64,000 nucleotides of DNA from contig CAZVZK010000045.1 of assembly GCA_964630925.1 (NCBI GenBank), positions 1 through 64,000 on the forward strand, in the 5' to 3' direction. The DNA comes from RGDT01 sp964630925 (lineage in GTDB: Bacteria; Planctomycetota; Planctomycetia; Gemmatales; Gemmataceae). The position numbers and the translations under genes were made by a program. Below, piece by piece: positions 60,339 through 64,000 of this stretch (the stretch's first letter is position 1; each line of letters begins with the position of its first letter). The notes below the pieces were generated by a model. It was not told the DNA's origin. It did no database searches and saw nothing but the letters and a program-made list of their open reading frames with translations.

Positions 60339-61976
60339 TCACTTCGGCTTCATCCGCCCCTTGATCTGCTCGACGGCCACGCTCACGTCCACGCGCGTCA
60401 GGGCGTCCTTCCGCGACAGCGCCGTCAGCGGCTTCAGCGACTTCTCCCCGCCGATCTTCTCCAGGATCTTCACCGCCGTCCGCCGCGTCTCCACGTCGGT
60501 GTTGTTGAGCTGCACCCACACGTACGCCTCGGACTTCGCCCCGAATCCGATCAGCACCTCGGCGATCTGCTCACGCTCCTTCGAGTTCAGCCGCAGCATC
60601 AGCCCGCGGATCGCCCGCTCCTCCTTGAGACGCGCCGCCGCGGCGATCACCGACGCGATGTCGTCCACGCCGCCCTTCTCCAACACCTCCACCAGGGCCG
60701 GCCCGTTGGCCTTCACCGCCCAGCGCTTCATCGCCCCGGCCGCCGCCTCGCGCACGTCCCTCTCCTTGTCCTTGAGCAGCCCCTCCAACGCCTTGGCCGC
60801 CTCCTCCTGCTCCTCGGCGTCCTTGGGGCCGTGCTTCGCCAGCCAGTTGGCGGCGCTGGCCCGCGAGCGCTCCTCCGTCGAGGACAGCGAGCGGATGGAC
60901 TGGGCGCGGAGCAGGGCCTCGTCGGTCCCGAAGGCCGTCAGCAGCTTCTCGACATCCTGGCGGGTCGGGTAGTCCTTGTGGTGCAGCAGGGGCAGGGCGT
61001 GCTTCTCCGCCTTCTTGCCGATGAGCTTCAGCTGCGCCGCCGCCTCGGTGCGCAGGAACGGGTCGCCGAGCATGCGGCCCAGGGCGGCCAGGGCGCGCTC
61101 GCCCTCCTGCTTGCCGAGGGCGCGCACGAGGGGGGCCTTGTTGTACGGCTCGCCCTCGTCGATGAGGGAGATCAGCTCGTCGGCGGCGGGGTCGGAGGGC
61201 CAGGCCTCCGCCACGCGGGCGGCCCGCGCCCGTGTCGCCTTGTCGCGCAACAGCGGACGCAGGGCACGCCCGACCTCCGCGGCCCGCGCCGGCTCCGCCG
61301 GCGCCAGCACCAGGAAGTCCATCCCCTCGTCCTTGCGCCCCGCGTCCGAGTCGCGCAGCGCCTCCAGCGCCTCCGCCACGTTCCGCGGCGGCTCCTTCTT
61401 CGGCGGGGGCGGTGGCGGTGGCGGCGGGTTCTCCTTGCCCTTGTCCGCGTCCTTGCCCCCGTCGTCGCGCTTGCCGAGGTCGTCGGGCGGCTTGATGATC
61501 GGGTCGGGGGGCTTCGTGCCGCCGTCGGCCACGGGCGGCGTGGACGGGCCGGACATCGCCACCGCGAGGGCCACCCCGCCGATCACGAGGACGATGAGCA
61601 GCAGGCCGCCGCCGATCACCAGCGGCATCATCATCCCGCCGCCGCCGGACGCCGGCGGGTCGTCATAGTCGTCCTCGTCGTCCTCGTGGCGTCCGCGGCG
61701 GCGCACGCGTGGCCTGTCCTCCCTGTCGTCCTCGCGTGGGCGGCGCGGCGGGCGGAAGGAGCCGGAGGGCCTGGCCTCCTCGACGACGGGCAGCTCCTCG
61801 ACCTCGTCCAGACGCTTCTTTGATCGGGAGGGCACGTCCTCGATGACGGGCAGCTCCTCCAGCTCCTCGGGGACGGTGAACATCTCCTGGCACGACTTGC
61901 AGCGCACCTTCTTGCCGGCCTGCGTGTCGGGCAGGCGGAAGGAGGTGGAACAGGCGGGGCAGGCGGCGTCGATCAT
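60339..61976 (-). CDS. Zinc-ribbon, single-TM, HEAT-repeat protein
   Basis: Membrane-anchored protein of 545 aa. N-terminal MJ0042-type zinc ribbon (CPACSTSFRLP, VRCKSCQEMF). A strongly charged, Arg/Asp/Glu-rich linker leads to one helix at about residues 118-142 (MPLVIGGGLLLIVLVIGGVA). After a run of prolines (about 185-195), residues 205-545 are HEAT-like helices: ADELISLIDEG, RTEAAAQLKLIGKKAEKHAL, DVREAAAGAMKRWAV, TRRTAVKILEKIGGEK. With the zinc ribbon inside, the HEAT domain would face the periplasm. The layout is common in Gemmata proteins; function unknown. Confidence 0.88.
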   Translation of the reverse strand: MIDAACPACSTSFRLPDTQAGKKVRCKSCQEMFTVPEELEELPVIEDVPSRSKKRLDEVEELPVVEEARPSGSFRPPRRPREDDREDRPRVRRRGRHEDDEDDYDDPPASGGGGMMMPLVIGGGLLLIVLVIGGVALAVAMSGPSTPPVADGGTKPPDPIIKPPDDLGKRDDGGKDADKGKENPPPPPPPPPKKEPPRNVAEALEALRDSDAGRKDEGMDFLVLAPAEPARAAEVGRALRPLLRDKATRARAARVAEAWPSDPAADELISLIDEGEPYNKAPLVRALGKQEGERALAALGRMLGDPFLRTEAAAQLKLIGKKAEKHALPLLHHKDYPTRQDVEKLLTAFGTDEALLRAQSIRSLSSTEERSRASAANWLAKHGPKDAEEQEEAAKALEGLLKDKERDVREAAAGAMKRWAVKANGPALVEVLEKGGVDDIASVIAAAARLKEERAIRGLMLRLNSKEREQIAEVLIGFGAKSEAYVWVQLNNTDVETRRTAVKILEKIGGEKSLKPLTALSRKDALTRVDVSVAVEQIKGRMKPK

Positions 61977-62046
61977 GGGTGTCGGCCCGTGAGCGGCGGT
62001 GCGATGAGGAGGATGCCGACATTCTAGCGGCGACGGGTGGGGCGTG

Positions 62047-64000
62047 TCACCCCCCCACGCCGCGCCACACCAGCACGCGCTTGCCGGCCCCGCCGGACGC
62101 CAGCCGCCCGCCCCGGCCCCACGCCACGCACAACGCCCAGCCCTCGTGCGCGCCCAGCGTCTCCGCCTCGCCGCCCGACGCCGGCCAGACCCGCACCGCG
62201 CCGTCGCGTCCGCACGTCACGAACGACCCGCCGTCGGGCGACCACGCCGCCCCGGTCACCCGGCCCTCGTGGGCCGCGACCCGCGCCAGCTCCTTGCCGG
62301 CGCCGTCCATCACGCGCACGCCGCCCCCGGCGTCGCCCGCCAGCAGGCGCGTGCCGTCCGGCGCCAGGGCGGCACACGTCGCCGCCGCGTCGAGCGTGAC
62401 CGAGGCCGTCTCGGTGCTGCCCTGGTCCCAGATCTTGACCGCCCGGTCCTGCCCGGCGGACGCCAGCGTCGTGCCCGCCGCCGACACCGCCCACACCGGC
62501 CCGGCGTGCGCCCGCAGACACCCGGCGGGCCGGCCCGACGGCACCTCCCACAGACGCACCGTGCCGTCGTGCCCGCCCGTCAGGGCCAGCGGGCCGGCCG
62601 CGAAGGCGGCGGCGTTCACCTGTCCCGCGTGCCCCTCGGCCCTGCCCCCGGCCGCGCCCGCCTTCGCGTCGAGGAACGCCAGCGAGCCGTCCTCCAGGGC
62701 GCAGGCCAGCCACGCCCCGTCGGGCGAGAACGCCAGGGCCAGCACGGCGGCCGGCTGGCGGCGCGTCCACAGCGGGCGGCCCGTGTCGGCGTCCCACAGC
62801 CGCGCCTCGCGGTCCACGCCGCCGGCCGCGAGACGCGAGCCGTCCGGGGAGAACGCCACGGCCTTGACCCAGTCGTCGGCCTCCAGCCGGTGCAGGGGCG
62901 GGCCGGGCTGACGGCGGGCCGGGCGGGCCGCCGGCGCGGGGGCGGGCGGCGGGGCGTTCAGCTCGGCGAGGAGGGCGGCGGCGGAGGCATAGCGGCCCTC
63001 CGGGCGCTTGGCCATCAGCCGCAGCAGGGCGGCGTCGAGGGCCGGCGGCAGGCCGGGGCGGGCGTGCGCCGCCGACGGCGTGTCCGCCGCCTGGTGCTGC
63101 ATGAGCTTGGCGAGCGGGGTGGGTCCGTCGTAGGGGGGGCGGCCCACGGCGGCGTAGAAGAAGGTGCAGCCGAGGGAGTACAGGTCGGCGGCGGGGCCGG
63201 CGCCGCGCGGGTCGTTGGCCTGCTCCGGGGCGACGTAGTCGGGCGTCCCCATGAACGCCCCCGCCTGCGTCAGGCCGTCGTCGCCCCCGAGCGCCAGCCC
63301 GGCCGTCTGGCGGGCCAGACCCAGGTCGAGGAGCTTCAGGCGGCCCGGCCCGGGGGCGCCGTCGGCGGGCGGGACGATCATCAGGTTGGACGGCTTGATG
63401 TCGCGATGGACCAGGCCGGCGGCGTGGGCGTGGCCGAGGGCGTCGGCGGCCTGGCGCAGGTACTCCAGGCACGCGGCGCCCCCGAGGGGGCCGTCGCGTT
63501 CGACGAGCCGGTGCAGGTCGATGCCGGGGACGAACTCCATCGCGAAGAAGTAGCAGGGGCCGGCCTGCCCGGCGTCGAAGACCGTGACGATGCCGGGGTG
63601 CGACAGCCGGCCCGTCATGACGGCCTCGCGGCGCATACGCTCCAGCGCCTGCTGGTCCCCCTCGCCGCGCTCGCGCATCACCTTGAGGGCGACGGCGCGG
63701 TCGAGGCTGCGCTGGCGGGCGCGGTAGACGACCCCCATGCCGCCCCGGCCGATCTCCTCCAGGATCTCGTAGCCGGGGACCTCCGGGGGCGCCTCGTCGC
63801 CGGAGGACTTGGGGAGGCGGCCCAGGTAGGTGGGCGGCGGGCCGGCGGGCGGCGGGTCCGAAAGGGCGAGGTGCACCTCGGCCTGGCGGGTCAGGAGGGC
63901 GGCCAGGGCGGGGAAGCGGAGTTTGTATTCGTCGATGGAGGGCAGCTCGCCGAGCTGCTCGCGGATGAGGTATTCCCCGTAGACCACATCGCCGGACGCC
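62047..64000 (-). CDS. Serine/threonine kinase with WD40 C-terminal domain (5' end outside window)
   Basis: The frame stays open to base 64000 (ASGDVVYGEYLIREQ), so the N-terminus is missing; the GTG at 63987 is probably internal. Residues 1-65 of the visible part (LPSIDEYKLRFPALAALLTR) are the helical N-terminal segment usual in planctomycete kinases. Kinase domain: IGRGGMGVVYRARQ, VALKVMRE, LVHRDIKPSNLM, LLDLGLARQTAG (DLG for DFG), YVAPEQ. All catalytic residues are present. From about residue 360, seven WD40 repeats (AVAFSPDGSRLAAGGVDREA, NAAAFAAGPLALTGGHDG, ASAGQDRAVKIWD, GAAWSPDGGSFVTCGRDGAV) form one propeller. No transmembrane helix is visible between them. Confidence 0.95.
   Translation of the reverse strand, partial: ASGDVVYGEYLIREQLGELPSIDEYKLRFPALAALLTRQAEVHLALSDPPPAGPPPTYLGRLPKSSGDEAPPEVPGYEILEEIGRGGMGVVYRARQRSLDRAVALKVMRERGEGDQQALERMRREAVMTGRLSHPGIVTVFDAGQAGPCYFFAMEFVPGIDLHRLVERDGPLGGAACLEYLRQAADALGHAHAAGLVHRDIKPSNLMIVPPADGAPGPGRLKLLDLGLARQTAGLALGGDDGLTQAGAFMGTPDYVAPEQANDPRGAGPAADLYSLGCTFFYAAVGRPPYDGPTPLAKLMQHQAADTPSAAHARPGLPPALDAALLRLMAKRPEGRYASAAALLAELNAPPPAPAPAARPARRQPGPPLHRLEADDWVKAVAFSPDGSRLAAGGVDREARLWDADTGRPLWTRRQPAAVLALAFSPDGAWLACALEDGSLAFLDAKAGAAGGRAEGHAGQVNAAAFAAGPLALTGGHDGTVRLWEVPSGRPAGCLRAHAGPVWAVSAAGTTLASAGQDRAVKIWDQGSTETASVTLDAAATCAALAPDGTRLLAGDAGGGVRVMDGAGKELARVAAHEGRVTGAAWSPDGGSFVTCGRDGAVRVWPASGGEAETLGAHEGWALCVAWGRGGRLASGGAGKRVLVWRGVGG

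Overview
The window is a GC-rich chromosomal segment of a planctomycete, most likely of the Gemmata lineage. The evidence is inferential but consistent: DUF1549/DUF1553 and DUF1501 proteins, secreted EF-hand proteins, an M56 peptidase fused to a giant WD40 array, serine/threonine kinases with WD40 tails, DUF4058, Tat-exported Gfo/Idh/MocA oxidoreductases and large proline/glycine-rich linkers. Many genes start with GTG or TTG behind GGAGG-like ribosome binding sites. I saw no rRNA, tRNA, CRISPR array, transposase or integrase.

Layout. 1-1.9 kb: end of a haem-copper oxidase operon (subunits I, III, IV). 1.9-3.3 kb: a small accessory cassette closed by an exact copy of the end of the subunit IV gene. 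3.3-10.4 kb: pentapeptide membrane protein, Tat oxidoreductase, YggU/YggS, DUF1015-like, PfkB kinase, DUF2203 and DUF3634-like genes. 10.4-14.8 kb: an uncharacterised AAA ATPase/winged-helix pair, then a DUF3800 gene flanked by exact 247-bp copies. 14.8-19.2 kb: FHA kinase and pyruvate phosphate dikinase (ppdK, interrupted by a 100-N assembly gap). 19.2-22 kb: a ParE-type toxin-antitoxin pair, a HEPN gene and unknown genes, separated by diverged fragments of the ppdK 3' end. 22-32 kb: M48 peptidase, selenosugar synthase SenB, oxidoreductase, EF-hand protein, citrate synthase, a run of small orphan genes and DUF4058. 32-43.7 kb: BlaI repressor and M56-WD40 sensor, the DUF1549/DUF1501/EF-hand operon and an SDR. 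44-47.5 kb: DtxR-type regulator, Cys-rich surface protein, ABC-2 exporter. 47.5-52.3 kb: remains of a phage packaging module (portal, terminase, HNH) mixed with an LRR gene and an unknown three-gene operon, then a field of palindromic repeats. 52.4-64 kb: a DHS-like protein, a rhodanese/two-component operon, a beta-solenoid surface protein, a WD40-like protein, a zinc-ribbon/HEAT protein and a WD40 kinase running off the end.

Two recurring structures are the most unusual content. First, accessory genes at three places lie between a core gene and a second copy of the terminal part of that same core gene, as expected if small circular DNAs carrying a homologous gene end integrated by single crossover. 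Second, at least eight intergenic spaces hold long (about 75-195 bp) imperfect palindromes with unrelated sequences, several with arms made of short tandem iterations, and several directly abutting or supplying stop codons.
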